Shown piece by piece: positions 53,890-62,240 of a stretch of DNA of 64,000 nucleotides. The stretch comes from Caulobacter vibrioides OR37. Its GTDB lineage: Bacteria > Pseudomonadota > Alphaproteobacteria > Caulobacterales > Caulobacteraceae. The notes beneath the pieces are model-generated. The model ran no database searches and was not told where the DNA came from. It saw only the letters and a program-made list of their open reading frames with translations. The position numbers and the translations under genes are program-made. The DNA lies in contig NZ_APMP01000019.1 of assembly GCF_000372645.1 (NCBI RefSeq), forward strand, positions 17,835 through 81,834, given 5' to 3'. How positions within the stretch are numbered: the stretch's first letter is position 1; every line of letters starts with the position of its first letter.

Positions 53890-54480
53890 TCAGGGCTTGG
53901 GCGTGGATTTCAAAGCACTGATCAAGGCGCCAAGGCGAGCCTCGAGGACGGCGGGTTGCCGACAAATGACCGGCAGCATCTTCTGCCGATCCTCGAAGAT
54001 TCGCGTGTCCCATTCGGCCTGCTCCTCGAGCGCCGCCTTGCTGGCCTCGACCGGCGCGCCCTTCGGCGCTTCCAGCTGGGCGTAGCTGCTTTCGATGCGC
54101 GTCGCCAGCAGGGCCTGCCGAGCGTTGAAACGCTTTATGCCCACGATGATCGAATGCCGTTCGGCGTCGATCGTCTCCACCAAGCCCGCGGCGACGAGCC
54201 CGCGAAACGCCGCCGGACGCGTCGCGAGGGCGGAGAGCCGCGCGACGGCCTCGTCCTGCGCGACCCGTCGCGGCGCGACGTCCGAGACCAGCGACGCGAC
54301 CTCGGCGTTCGATCGCCAGGCCTCCGACGCGACCGGCTGCTTCCAGTAATCGGACAGCTCAAGCTTGGCCTTCGGCTCGACGTCACAGGGCCATCCCGCA
54401 TCGGTCGAGGCGGAAGACTGGGCCCAAGCGGGCCCCGCCATCAACAAAAGCCCGGCGGCGACGAAACCGATAGGTCTCAT
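53890..54480 (-). CDS. Exported helical protein of unknown function in xox gene string
   Basis: A 196-residue protein. A signal peptide (MRPIGFVAAGLLLMAGPAWA) precedes a mostly helical mature part. There are two Cys far apart (GWPCDVEP and VICRQPAV), which could pair. Helical segments such as AALEEQAEWDTRIFEDRQKM are charged. No family is recognised. Its ATG overlaps the stop of the cytochrome c gene (ATGA), so the two are translated together. Its place between a cytochrome c and the PQQ-linked propeller suggests a periplasmic helper of the dehydrogenase system. Confidence 0.78.
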   Translation of the reverse strand: MRPIGFVAAGLLLMAGPAWAQSSASTDAGWPCDVEPKAKLELSDYWKQPVASEAWRSNAEVASLVSDVAPRRVAQDEAVARLSALATRPAAFRGLVAAGLVETIDAERHSIIVGIKRFNARQALLATRIESSYAQLEAPKGAPVEASKAALEEQAEWDTRIFEDRQKMLPVICRQPAVLEARLGALISALKSTPKP

Positions 54481-54905
54481 TTCACGGCGTCCGGCTTCTT
54501 GAGATAGGCGATGATATTGGCGCGATCGGCCGCCGAGGGCAGGCCCGGGAAGATCATCTTGGTGCCCGGCACGACATCTTGCGGCTTGGTCAGATATTTA
54601 TCGAGAACGGCGGGCGTCCACGTGACGCCGCTGCCGGCCATCGCGGTGGAGTAGTTGTAGCCGGCGAGCGTTCCCGCCTTGCGCCCGACCACGCCCGCCA
54701 GGCTTGGCCCGATCTTGTTCTTGCCGACCTCGACGGTGTGGCAGATGCCGCAGCGGGCGAACGTCGCCTTGCCCTGGACCGGATCCCCGGCCGCTTGAGC
54801 CGCCGCGGTTTCCGCGCCCAGAAGACCTGAAGCCAGGCCCGCCAACGCGATAACGCCCAGCTTGCGCGCCGACGCGAGGCCAAAGATCGCGGTCGTGAAT
54901 TTCAT
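54477..54905 (-). CDS. Class I cytochrome c (c2/c550-like)
   Basis: A 142-residue exported monohaem cytochrome c. The signal peptide runs to about AETAAAQA. The haem motif is CGICH (residues 52-56) in FARCGICHTVEVGKNKIGP, with axial Met in VPGTKMIFPG. It has the c2/c550 fold pattern (NYSTAMAGSGVTW). It probably carries electrons from the XoxF/XoxG couple to a terminal oxidase. The cbb3 oxidase CcoP is a candidate acceptor, inferred only. It overlaps the next gene by four bases. Confidence 0.92.
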   Translation of the reverse strand: MKFTTAIFGLASARKLGVIALAGLASGLLGAETAAAQAAGDPVQGKATFARCGICHTVEVGKNKIGPSLAGVVGRKAGTLAGYNYSTAMAGSGVTWTPAVLDKYLTKPQDVVPGTKMIFPGLPSAADRANIIAYLKKPDAVK

Positions 54906-54952
54906 GGTCTCACTTCGCTCCAGGATTGAGAATGGGCGGGATGCCCGAGATT

Positions 54953-55291
54953 TCAAAAGCATCGGAAGTCGGCCTCGACCTGCGCCGCGCGCAGACGATC
55001 GACCACGTCCTTCAGCGCGGGCGTTTCTCGAAAGAGGCTGGCGGCCTGGCCCGTGGCCTGGCGCATGCGCAGGATCGTCTCGGCCTGTTCGTAGGTCTCG
55101 AACGGCACGACCGCCGCGATTGTGTCGATGCTGCAGGCGCAGCGCCGAAGCATGTCCTGCGTCTGCCCATTGGCGGCCATGCAGCCCAGGACGTAGTCGG
55201 CCGACACCTCGGTCGGATAGCCATTGCCTTGAAGAGGCTTGGCGGCGGGCGCCGCGACGGCGATGGCGGCGATCATGAGGGGCCAGATCAT
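54953..55291 (-). CDS. Small exported Cys-rich protein in xox gene string
   Basis: A 112-residue protein. A short signal (MIWPLMIAAIAVAAPAAA-like start) precedes a helical domain with four Cys: LGCMAANG, RRCACSIDTIAAVVPFETY and the terminal FRCF. The CAC pair and terminal Cys suggest disulphides or metal binding. The helix QAETILRMRQATGQAASL is conserved in look, but I cannot name a family. It overlaps the xoxJ stop by four bases. A role in XoxF maturation or lanthanide handling is possible but inferred. Confidence 0.78.
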   Translation of the reverse strand: MIWPLMIAAIAVAAPAAKPLQGNGYPTEVSADYVLGCMAANGQTQDMLRRCACSIDTIAAVVPFETYEQAETILRMRQATGQAASLFRETPALKDVVDRLRAAQVEADFRCF

Positions 55292-56109
55292 GGCTTGGTC
55301 TCCGGGATCGGCAGCAGCGGGAAGTTGTAGCTGGTCAGGATCTGGGCGATGGGCTCGCGGTTCGCGCGGATGAACTGCTCCACGCGACGCTTCCATTTCG
55401 GCTCGCCGAAGCGCACGGACATCCCGATGTCAAAGACGAGGGGCGGCTGTCCAGGACGCGCCGCCAGCTGTGTCACGCGGAATTGCCCGGGGCGCAGACC
55501 CGCGAAATACCCCCCGATCGGCCCCCAGATCACGACGGCGTCGACCTTCTTGTCGGCCAGATCCTTGATCATGCGCTCGCCGACCGAATCCAGGCGCTCA
55601 TCGACGACGAGGTCGTAGACGCGAGCGGTATCCATCAGCCCCGCCGCCAGGACGAGGTCGGCGCCCGGCGTCAGGGACTGCACGCCGACGCGCTTGCCGC
55701 GCAGGGCCGCGTCGCTGAGGTCGGACGCCGCGATGTTATCGGACGACCGCGTCACCACGACATAGCTCGAACGATAGTAGGGAATGGTCGACTGGGCGGT
55801 CTCGAGGCCGACGGCGGCGCCCATGACGATGTCGCAGCGCCGCGCGTTCAGGGTCCGGCGATAGAAGCCGATCCCGCTGGGGAACCAAGTATACTGGACC
55901 TCGACGCCCAGGTCCTTGGCGAACAGCGCCGCGATCTTGTTCTCCACGCCGTCGCCGTCTTCGCTGGCGAACGGCTTGGATCCCGGGCTGGCGCAGACGC
56001 GCAAGGCCGTGCGATCGAGCGCCTCGACCCGATCCGCCGCCGAGACCAACGACGGCGTCGTCAGCATCAGCAGCAGCCCGAGCGCCGCGAAGCGAGAGAC
56101 CTTGGGCAC
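55288..56109 (-). CDS. xoxJ: XoxJ-like periplasmic binding protein
   Basis: A 273-residue protein of the quinoprotein-dehydrogenase-associated solute-binding family (XoxJ/MxaJ). The signal peptide precedes LRVCASPGSKPFASEDGDGV, typical of type-2 binding folds, then VQYTWFPSGIGFYRRTLNARRCDIVMG and a C-terminal FDIGMSVRFGEPKW. The GTG at 56109 is 2 nt from the xoxG stop, so translation is coupled. No ABC transporter partner is present. In methylotrophs this protein aids XoxF activation or maturation. Confidence 0.88.
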   Translation of the reverse strand: MPKVSRFAALGLLLMLTTPSLVSAADRVEALDRTALRVCASPGSKPFASEDGDGVENKIAALFAKDLGVEVQYTWFPSGIGFYRRTLNARRCDIVMGAAVGLETAQSTIPYYRSSYVVVTRSSDNIAASDLSDAALRGKRVGVQSLTPGADLVLAAGLMDTARVYDLVVDERLDSVGERMIKDLADKKVDAVVIWGPIGGYFAGLRPGQFRVTQLAARPGQPPLVFDIGMSVRFGEPKWKRRVEQFIRANREPIAQILTSYNFPLLPIPETKP

Positions 56110-56111
56110 GG

Positions 56112-56585
56112 CTACAGGCCCAAGCAGGCGTTTTCCGCCGCGGCGACATCCGCCGGCTTCTTGGGTTGCGGCGAAGGCCGACCCCGACCGAGCTTGTCGT
56201 CGGAGCGGGCCTTCAGATAGGTGTAAATGTCTTCGGCGAAACACATCACGTTCGGGTCGGCGCCGAACGCGGGCATCGCGAGATTTCCGTTCTGACGACC
56301 GTTGACCAGGACCTCCATGAAGGCGTCGTGGTCGAGCGTCTTGAGGGATTTCGTAAGGTTCGGCGCGAAGGTGCCGCCGAGGCCGTCGAAGCCGTGACAC
56401 ACCGAACAGTTGCCGTGATACCGCTTGTAACCGCTGAACTCCGGCCATGACGCCGTGGGCGCGCTCTGCGCCGCCGCGTCGGCCGTCGCCGCGGCCTGCG
56501 GCGCGCGCGCGAAACTTGGATTGGCTCCCGACAAGAAAATCAGCGCCGTCGCCGCGCTAGCCGTCAACTTCAGAAAAGGCTTCAT
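56112..56585 (-). CDS. xoxG: XoxG-like cytochrome c (electron acceptor of XoxF)
   Basis: A 157-residue exported cytochrome cL. Signal peptide ends near SFARA. The haem motif is CSVCH (residues 60-64) in YHGNCSVCHGFDGLGGTFAPN. The axial Met103 lies in VNGRQNGNLAMPAFGADPNV, followed by VMCFAEDIYTYLKARSDD. That segment with its extra Cys is characteristic of cytochromes serving PQQ alcohol dehydrogenases. It lies 102 bp after xoxF, with a strong hairpin between, and directly before xoxJ. Confidence 0.92.
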   Translation of the reverse strand: MKPFLKLTASAATALIFLSGANPSFARAPQAAATADAAAQSAPTASWPEFSGYKRYHGNCSVCHGFDGLGGTFAPNLTKSLKTLDHDAFMEVLVNGRQNGNLAMPAFGADPNVMCFAEDIYTYLKARSDDKLGRGRPSPQPKKPADVAAAENACLGL

Positions 56586-56643
56586 GACGCTCCCCAACTT
56601 CACAAGAACCAAGCAAACGGCGACCTCTCAAGGATCGCGAAGA

Positions 56644-56674
56644 CCCCGCGCGTCGCCAGCCGCGACACGCGGGG
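56644..56674. terminator. Strong stem-loop between xoxF and xoxG
   Basis: CCCCGCG-C-GTCGC pairs with GCGAC-A-CGCGGGG around a short loop. It lies 14 nt past the xoxF stop and 59 nt before xoxG, and lacks a T tract. It may act as a partial terminator or an RNA stabiliser that raises xoxF over the downstream genes. Confidence 0.6.
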
Positions 56675-56687
56675 CAAGGGTCGAGAC

Positions 56688-58481
56688 CTAGGGCAGTTCG
56701 AACACCGTCAAGGCGCCGCCCAGGTTGGTGTATTGGGACAAGCTGCGGTAAGCGCCGACCGCGCCCAGGCCTTCCTGGTCGCCCGACAGGCCCGCGGCCA
56801 TGCCGATGGCCGCCCAGCCGCCGACGCCGGAAAGCACCGCCACGTACTGCTTGCCGTTATAGGTATAGGTGTTGATGTTGCCGATGATGCCCGACGGCGT
56901 CTTGAACTTGTAAAGCTCCTTGCCGGTCTTGGCGTCGACCGCCTTCAGATAACCTTCCATGGTGCCGTAGAAGACGATGTCGCCGGCCGTGGCCAGGGCG
57001 CCGCTCCAGACCGAGAAGGGTTCCTTGGCTTCCCAGACGACCTTGTTGCTTTCGGCGTCGAAGGCCGCGAAGCGACCGAGGTTCGTCTCGCCCTTCGGCG
57101 GGAACATGGTCAGGTTGGCGCCCACATAGGGCGACCCCGCCACGTAGGCGACCTTGGTCGGCTCGTAGTTCATGCAGACATGGTTGCCGGGGATGTATAA
57201 CAGGCCGGTCTTCGGGCTATAGGCGGCCGGTTGTTGGTCCTTCGAGCCAAGCGCGGCGGGGCAGACGCCCTCGGTGACCACATCTTCGCCATTCCCCTCG
57301 GTCGAGTACTTGGCGACGCGTTGCGGCAGACCGGTCTTGATGTCGATGGACGAGGCCCAATTGACGGCGGGATCGAACTTCTCGCCGCTGATCAGCTCGC
57401 CGGTCACGCGATCGAGCGTGTAGGCGAAACCATTGCGGTCGAAGTGGACCAGGAGGTTGCGCGTCTTGCCCTTGATGGGCTTGTCGACCAGGATCATTTC
57501 GTTGACGCCGTCGTAGTCCCACTCGTCGTGGGGCGTCATTTGATAGATCCACTTGGCCTTGCCGGTGTTGGCGTCGCGCGCGAAGATCGACATCGACCAG
57601 CGGTTGTCGCCGGGGCGTTGCACCGGGTTCCAGGCGCCGGGGTTGCCCGAACCGTAGTAGATCAGGTTGGTCTTGGGGTCATAGCTGGTCCAGCCCCAGG
57701 TCGTGCCGCCGCCGAGCTTCCACTGGTCGCCCTTCCAGCCGGCCATGCCGGAGTCCTTGCCGACCGGCTTGCCCATCGACGTGGTCTTGACCGGATCGAT
57801 CAGGGTGTCGGCGTCGGGTCCCGACGAATAGGCGCGCCAGATCAGCTTGCCGGTCTTGAGGTCGTAGGCCGTCATGTGGCCGCGGACGCCGAACTCGCCA
57901 CCGCTGTTGCCGATCAGAACCTTGTCGCCCACGACGAACGGCGCGGCGGTGCCGGTCTCGCCCTTGGTGGGATCGCCGTTCTTCACCGACCAGACGACAG
58001 CGCCGGTCTTGGCGTCGAGCGCCACCAGAGTCGTGTCGGCTTGATGAAGGAAGATCTTGCCATCGGCGTAGGCGACGCCGCGGTTGACGGTGTCGCAGCA
58101 CATCACCGCGATCGTCTTGTTGTCCTGCTTGGGCTCGTAACTCCAGGCGATGGCGCCGTTACGAGAGAGGTCGAGCGCGAAGACCTTGTTCGGGAACGGC
58201 GAGTGCACGTACATCATATTGCCGATGACGAGCGGGCCGCCCTCGTGCCCGCGCAGCACGCCCGTGGAGAAGCTCCAGGCGACGCGCAGGTCCTTGACGT
58301 TGTCCTTGTTGATTTGAGCCAGCTCGCTGTAGCGCGTGCCTGAATAGTTCCCCAGCGGCATCACCCACTGGTTGGCGTCTTTTTGCAGCGCCTGAAGCTC
58401 ATCATTCGCGAACGCGGCGGATGCGGTGGCGGCTGAAAACGCCAGGGCCAAGGCCAGACGTGAAAAGGTTCCGTTTCTCAT
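56688..58481 (-). CDS. xoxF: Lanthanide-dependent PQQ alcohol (methanol) dehydrogenase, XoxF type
   Basis: A 597-residue periplasmic quinoprotein with signal peptide (cut near AAFA-ND) and eight-bladed propeller repeats (W motifs, e.g. [11 protein letters not shown]). The adjacent Cys128-Cys129 in [10 protein letters not shown] form the PQQ-contact disulphide. Metal ligands Glu196 (GGEFGVRG), Asn280 (GSGNPGAW) and catalytic Asp322 are present. Asp324 in the [10 protein letters not shown] motif is the extra lanthanide ligand that distinguishes XoxF from calcium-type MxaF. It oxidises methanol or other primary alcohols, passing electrons to XoxG. Confidence 0.95.
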   Translation of the reverse strand: MRNGTFSRLALALAFSAATASAAFANDELQALQKDANQWVMPLGNYSGTRYSELAQINKDNVKDLRVAWSFSTGVLRGHEGGPLVIGNMMYVHSPFPNKVFALDLSRNGAIAWSYEPKQDNKTIAVMCCDTVNRGVAYADGKIFLHQADTTLVALDAKTGAVVWSVKNGDPTKGETGTAAPFVVGDKVLIGNSGGEFGVRGHMTAYDLKTGKLIWRAYSSGPDADTLIDPVKTTSMGKPVGKDSGMAGWKGDQWKLGGGTTWGWTSYDPKTNLIYYGSGNPGAWNPVQRPGDNRWSMSIFARDANTGKAKWIYQMTPHDEWDYDGVNEMILVDKPIKGKTRNLLVHFDRNGFAYTLDRVTGELISGEKFDPAVNWASSIDIKTGLPQRVAKYSTEGNGEDVVTEGVCPAALGSKDQQPAAYSPKTGLLYIPGNHVCMNYEPTKVAYVAGSPYVGANLTMFPPKGETNLGRFAAFDAESNKVVWEAKEPFSVWSGALATAGDIVFYGTMEGYLKAVDAKTGKELYKFKTPSGIIGNINTYTYNGKQYVAVLSGVGGWAAIGMAAGLSGDQEGLGAVGAYRSLSQYTNLGGALTVFELP

Positions 58482-58880
58482 GAGCGTTTCCCTAGATCGG
58501 TTTTTTTCTGATCTACGCCAGTACAGTTTTACTTCACCTCAGTCGTAACGCCGTGGCCCGCAACCACAATACCCCCCTTCGGTGGCATTTTGCCGCAGAC
58601 AAGAATAAAGCCGGAAAAGTCTAAATTTCCAAAAGAGTAAAGGAGACCCTAAAGCTAGCTTCGCGCACCATGGATTGCACGAATCAAGCGCTCACAACTA
58701 TGAATTTATATTCATGTAGGATGTAGCTTCTAGAAACAATGCACAAGGTAAATACAATGTGAAAAAAATTCAAACTTTGGATCAGGTAAAAATTACAAAA
58801 TTAATATAAATTTCAAATCGAAATAATGGTATGCTTTATATTTTCAATCTTTAGTGAATTCAAGATCCACCCCACCCTCC
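58482..58880. promoter_or_regulatory. AT-rich upstream region of xoxF, 399 bp
   Basis: This is the longest A/T-rich stretch in the window. My hand counts give 16 G/C of 60 in 58741-58800 and 11 of 60 in 58801-58860. It must carry the xoxF promoter. An inverted repeat ATGAAT-TTAT-ATTCAT lies at 58700-58715. There are no convincing codons or small genes in it. The composition contrast suggests imported or nucleoid-silenced DNA. Confidence 0.6.
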
Positions 58881-60890
58881 CTAATATGAGTATCCGATTC
58901 CCATTCTCACGGTTCGCGGCGCGTCGAGGCCAGCTATGCCATCCACCGTGCGCGAAACCTCGACATTCTTATCCAACAAATTATCGGCCGCTAGATAGAT
59001 CCGCGCATGAGGCGTGGGCCGCCATTCCAGGCGGGCGTCGATCTTGGCGGCCGGCGACAGGACCCTGCTATTGAGATCGTCCTCGAACCGTTTGCCTTCG
59101 TAGGTGACGTCCAGATCCAAGGAGAGCTTGGCGGCGAGCGGCGCGGTAAGCCCCGCCGTGGCGCTCCAGATCGGCGCCTGCGCAGGACGCTTTCCTTCCA
59201 GCTGAGGCGCCAGGCCAGCGCCCACGACCCGGGCGTCGGTGACCGCGAAAGCCGCTCTTAAGACAACGCCGGCCACTTCGCGCCGAGCTTGCCCCTCCAC
59301 CCCGACAGCCTCGATGGCCGATATGTTGAGGCGCTGGCGCAGGACCCCGCCGGCGGGAATGAAGCCCGCGCGGGGGAAGGTCCCCGGTCCAACGCCGATC
59401 GTGACATTGGCGATCGCGTCCTCGATGCGGTTCCAGAACACCGTCACCTCGCCTCGGCCCGTCGCGCCGTCGCGCCCAAAGCCGAGTTCAAGGCCCTTCA
59501 GCGCCTCGGGCTTCAGGTTCGGATTGGATTCGGTCACATCGTTGCCGACCCGAAAGGGCCGGTGGAGTTCGTTGAGGGTCGGAGGCCGAAATCCGCTGTA
59601 GGCGGCGGCCCGCAAGGTCGCGCCGCCCTCCAGCGTCTTGCGCGCGCCCAGACGGAAACTCATCAAGTCGCCTTGCCGATCGGCGGGCGTCTCGTTGAGG
59701 AGAAGCGCGCCGGTGATCAGCGAGCGCTCGACGCGGTAGCCGCCTCGGCTCTCCCAGTGATCGGCGCGCAACCCGCCGGCCACGAGCCAGGTTCCCGCCT
59801 GCCAGGCGCCGTCGACATAGACCCCGGCCACGGAGGTCTCGCCGCCCGCCGTGCGCTGACTGTTGTACGCGCCATTCAGATAGCGAAACCGCTCGCGCTC
59901 CTCGCCCTTGTTGCGTCGCGCGTCCGCCCCGACTTCCCATTGCAGCGCGCCGGACTGAAGGCGGATAGCCAGATTGGCGCCCTCGCCGACGGCCGGCGTC
60001 CTGTCCTGGCTGTTGGCGGGCGTCGTCGAGGCGCGATTGGCGGCGACCGCCACCGAGCTGTTGAAAAGATCGCTGGCCTGACGCCAGACCTGCAGCCGCC
60101 AGCCCGGACGACGGCCTCGCGGAGCCTGGGCCAGGGTGGCGCTTAGAATATCGCCCGAAGCGTTGGCGTTGGCCCCAGCCAAACCCGCGCCGCGCTTGTC
60201 GTCGAACGTGCTGGCGCGGACCGACAGGGTTCCCAGCCCGGTGGGCGCGTCGACCCGCACGGAAGCGCTTCTTGTCGTCAGGGAGGTCTTGGTGTCGGCC
60301 GCGCCCCGAGCGGGGCCTCGCACCGGCGTGTACCCATCGGAGTCCTGAAAAGACAGCGCGCCATACACCTGGGCCTGACCCAGCTTGACCACGCCGTCGC
60401 CAGAAGCATCGACCTCGCCGCGTTGCGCCCGCGCCAGTTCGAACGCCCCGCCGGCGTCGCGTTCGCGCAGGCTGATGACGCCCGTGAGCGCCCCCGCGCC
60501 ATAGGGCCCCGCGCCCGCGCCCCGGACGATATCGGCGCCCGAAACGGCGGACGGGGCCAGCTGCGACCAGATCACCCAGCCGCCGAAGGGATCGTTTAGA
60601 GGAACGCCGTCCAGCAAGACCAGCGCGCGACCGGCGCCAGACGGCGCGATGCCACGCAGGCTGACGCCCTGGGTCGTGGGATTGGCCGAGAGACTGGAGG
60701 TGCGCCGGAACAGCGACACGCCGGGCGTGGCGGTGATCGCTTCGTCAACGCGGGACGCCCTGGCCAGATCTTCGCCATCAACCCGCGCGATCGAGAACGC
60801 CGCGTCCGCGAGCGGCGCCGGTAAACGCGCGGCTGTCACGACCACCGCGTCGACGGGCGGCGGGATGTCCAGAGGCATCGGGTACTCCAC
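58881..60890 (-). CDS. TonB-dependent receptor, no visible signal peptide
   Basis: A 669-residue outer-membrane receptor of BtuB-like pattern. TonB box DAVVVTA (~14-20) is followed by the plug (TQGVSLRGIAPSGAGRALVLLDGVPLNDPFGG, ADIVRGAGAGPYGAGALTG). The barrel ends in aromatic GIGYSY. The best start (GTG 60890) leads straight into EYPMPLDIPPPV without a signal peptide; an in-frame TAG lies 12 bases upstream. Either export is abnormal, or the 5' end has been lost. Position upstream of xoxF suggests a lanthanide or lanthanophore receptor, an inference only. Confidence 0.8.
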   Translation of the reverse strand: MEYPMPLDIPPPVDAVVVTAARLPAPLADAAFSIARVDGEDLARASRVDEAITATPGVSLFRRTSSLSANPTTQGVSLRGIAPSGAGRALVLLDGVPLNDPFGGWVIWSQLAPSAVSGADIVRGAGAGPYGAGALTGVISLRERDAGGAFELARAQRGEVDASGDGVVKLGQAQVYGALSFQDSDGYTPVRGPARGAADTKTSLTTRSASVRVDAPTGLGTLSVRASTFDDKRGAGLAGANANASGDILSATLAQAPRGRRPGWRLQVWRQASDLFNSSVAVAANRASTTPANSQDRTPAVGEGANLAIRLQSGALQWEVGADARRNKGEERERFRYLNGAYNSQRTAGGETSVAGVYVDGAWQAGTWLVAGGLRADHWESRGGYRVERSLITGALLLNETPADRQGDLMSFRLGARKTLEGGATLRAAAYSGFRPPTLNELHRPFRVGNDVTESNPNLKPEALKGLELGFGRDGATGRGEVTVFWNRIEDAIANVTIGVGPGTFPRAGFIPAGGVLRQRLNISAIEAVGVEGQARREVAGVVLRAAFAVTDARVVGAGLAPQLEGKRPAQAPIWSATAGLTAPLAAKLSLDLDVTYEGKRFEDDLNSRVLSPAAKIDARLEWRPTPHARIYLAADNLLDKNVEVSRTVDGIAGLDAPRTVRMGIGYSY

Positions 60891-60983
60891 ATAACGACGC
60901 TATTTGGTAGTTCGATTTCAGACCGCTCTCAAAGCGTGAGAATGTCGCACCCTGGCGGCGCGGAGGTGTGCGTGAAGAGGGCA

Positions 60984-62054
60984 TCAGCCGCCCGTCACGG
61001 ACATGTGCCGCGCGAGGGCGGGCTTTCGGTCGGCGATCTGGAACGCGTGCCCCAGAGCCTTCGCGCCGATGGCCTCTAGGATCGCCTCGCGCAGCGCCCG
61101 ATCGTCCTCGCTCGTTCGCAGCACCGCCCTGAGGTCGCTTGCGTCTTCCCGGCCCAGGCACGTGTGCAGGACGCCCGTGCACGTCAGGCGCACGCGGTTG
61201 CAGTCCCCGCAGAAATTGTGGCTGAGCGGCGTGATCAGACCCAGTCGGCCGCCGGTTTCCTCGACCCGAACATAGCGCGCGGGACCGCCCGTGGCGTAAT
61301 CCAGATCCGTCAGGGTCCAGAAGGACGCGAGATTGTCTCGCACATCTCTCAAGGACAGATGCTGATCCACGCGGCTGACGTCCACCTCGCCCAGCGGCAT
61401 GGCCTCGATCAGCGTGATGTCCGCGCCCAGGCCATGGGCCCACTGGATCAGACGCGGCAGCTCCTCGGCGTTGTCGCGCTTGAGCGCCACGGTGTTGATC
61501 TTGATCCGCAGACCACAGGCCAAGGCCGCGTCGACGCCCGCCAGCACCTTGGAAAGGTCGCCGCCGCGCGTCAGTCGCCGAAAGAGGTCTGGCCTTAGCG
61601 TATCCAGGGACACGTTGATCCTCTTGACGCCGAAGCGGGCTAGGTCTGACGCGAAACGGGCCAGTTGGGTGCCGTTCGTGGTCAGGGTCAGTTCGTCCAG
61701 ATCGCCGCTGGACAGATGTCGCGAGAGGCGCTCGACCAGGTCCATGGCGCCGCGCCTCACCAGCGGCTCGCCGCCCGTGAGCCGCAGCTTGCGCACGCCC
61801 AGATCGATGAAGGTCGAGGCGACCCGATCCAGCTCCTCGATGTCCAGAACCTCCGACCTCGGCAGGAAGGTCATGTGTTCGGCCATGCAGTAGGTGCAGC
61901 GTAGGTCGCAGCGGTCCGTGATCGAGACGCGCAGATAGGTCACCGCCCGACCAAGACCATCGATCAGTCTTGGCGTTCGGGAAGACCGCCCCGACAAACG
62001 CGTTACGCCGAAGGGGGAGTCTTCAGGCGATAGCCGGACATCTTGATTTCCCAT
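60984..62054 (-). CDS. moaA: GTP 3',8-cyclase, molybdenum cofactor biosynthesis
   Basis: A 356-residue radical SAM enzyme converting GTP to 3',8-cyclo-GTP, the first step of molybdopterin synthesis. The N-terminal [4Fe-4S] motif is CDLRCTYC (Cys49, 53, 56), [13 protein letters not shown] follows, and the C-terminal cluster Cys are in [16 protein letters not shown]. The protein ends in Gly-Gly as MoaA must. The ATG at 62054 follows GGTGGGG. It probably supplies cofactor to the ydeP-type oxidoreductase. Confidence 0.94.
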   Translation of the reverse strand: MGNQDVRLSPEDSPFGVTRLSGRSSRTPRLIDGLGRAVTYLRVSITDRCDLRCTYCMAEHMTFLPRSEVLDIEELDRVASTFIDLGVRKLRLTGGEPLVRRGAMDLVERLSRHLSSGDLDELTLTTNGTQLARFASDLARFGVKRINVSLDTLRPDLFRRLTRGGDLSKVLAGVDAALACGLRIKINTVALKRDNAEELPRLIQWAHGLGADITLIEAMPLGEVDVSRVDQHLSLRDVRDNLASFWTLTDLDYATGGPARYVRVEETGGRLGLITPLSHNFCGDCNRVRLTCTGVLHTCLGREDASDLRAVLRTSEDDRALREAILEAIGAKALGHAFQIADRKPALARHMSVTGG

Positions 62055-62124
62055 CCCCACCCTATCGCCGTTCTGGTCCGCGTCTTGGCCGTCGAACCGC
62101 TCCGCCGCGCAAGGCCCGCCGCCC

Positions 62125-62240
62125 CTAGAGCGTGATAGCCGAAAGTGTAAGCGGTTTCGGCGGTTATCACGCTCTAAATGTTTGATTTAGAGCCTTATTT
62201 TTCCGCTCGAATGATCCCATTCGAGCGGATAAGGCTCTAG
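62125..62240. repeat. Double-hairpin repeat element, copy C
   Basis: This 116-bp copy is closely similar to copy B. It is bounded by CTAG and has hairpin one arms AGAGCGTGATA/TATCACGCTCT, linker TAAATGTTTGATTTA, and hairpin two arms AGAGCCTTAT/ATAAGGCTCT with inner CCGCTCGAAT/ATTCGAGCGG. The right CTAG gives the TAG stop of the S-formylglutathione hydrolase gene on the minus strand. Confidence 0.92.

Noticed and set aside
58700..58715. ATGAAT-TTAT-ATTCAT as a specific regulator site for xoxF
   Set aside because: In such an A/T-rich region a short inverted repeat is expected by chance; kept only as a note in the region entry.
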